NCBI GenBank assembly: GCA_031278025.1
Contig: JAITLF010000276.1
Span: forward strand, 1-6,684
Source: Treponema sp.
GTDB lineage: Bacteria > Spirochaetota > Spirochaetia > Treponematales > Breznakiellaceae
DNA: 6,684 nucleotides
Reading direction: 5' to 3'
The translations under genes were made by a program, and so were the position numbers. The notes below the pieces were generated by a model. It was not told where the DNA came from, did no database searches, and was given only the letters and a program-made list of their open reading frames with translations. Below, piece by piece: positions 6,674 through 6,684 of the stretch; positions within the stretch are counted from its first letter, which is position 1; the number at the start of each line of letters is the position of its first letter.

Positions 6674-6684
6674 CGGTAAAACTA
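6663..6684 (+). CDS. Start of a further operon gene, truncated by window end; possibly a carboxyltransferase subunit
   Basis: An ATG at 6663 begins an open frame reading MPLDGKT before the window ends. GAGAGG at 6650-6655 lies 7 nt upstream as a good ribosome binding site. The start overlaps the last 11 bases of accC in another frame, typical of translational coupling. By position, a carboxyltransferase subunit of acetyl-CoA carboxylase (accD, accA or a fusion) is a reasonable guess, but seven residues do not allow identification. Confidence 0.5.

Noticed and set aside
1..6684. CRISPR arrays, tRNA or rRNA genes, transposases, toxin-antitoxin pairs
   Set aside because: I found no regularly spaced repeats, no tRNA-like folds, no transposase motifs and no small paired genes.

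Overview
The window reads as chromosomal DNA from a GC-rich spirochaete, most likely a Treponema relative. The main reason is the enoyl reductase gene: its N-terminus (MILKPMIRNNICL) and internal motifs are, from memory, very close to the trans-2-enoyl-CoA reductase of Treponema denticola. The hybrid histidine kinase with a seven-helix membrane sensor is also typical of that group. The visibly high GC argues against T. denticola itself and fits termite-gut-type treponemes better. This assignment is inference; no search was run.

Layout, all genes on the + strand. Positions 1-277 hold no convincing gene but contain several inverted repeats, some mutually exclusive, and the open tail of a reading frame ending at 133. 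A strong sigma70-like promoter (278-305) lies just before a large hybrid sensor kinase (313-3240). A 131-bp gap follows, with a second TTGACA promoter, an inverted repeat at the expected transcription start and a good ribosome binding site. These precede fabV (3372-4616), the final reductase of the fatty-acid elongation cycle. A 208-bp gap then contains a 133-bp nested palindromic element and a perfect 7-bp inverted repeat just upstream of accB. accB (4825-5343), accC (5324-6673) and the first codons of a further gene (6663 to the window end) overlap one another and form a tight operon.

Functionally, accB and accC encode the biotin carrier and biotin carboxylase of acetyl-CoA carboxylase, the committed step to malonyl-CoA. 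FabV reduces the trans-2-enoyl intermediate at the end of each elongation round, so the right-hand half is a fatty-acid synthesis region. The kinase at the left has its own promoter, and nothing in the sequence shows that it regulates the lipid genes.

No wholly new system is evident. The points most worth a second look are the 133-bp folded element between fabV and accB, the two operator-like inverted repeats before fabV and accB, the possibly leaderless kinase start, the degenerate receiver-like domain inside the kinase, and a 7-residue gap beside the active-site arginine of AccC.
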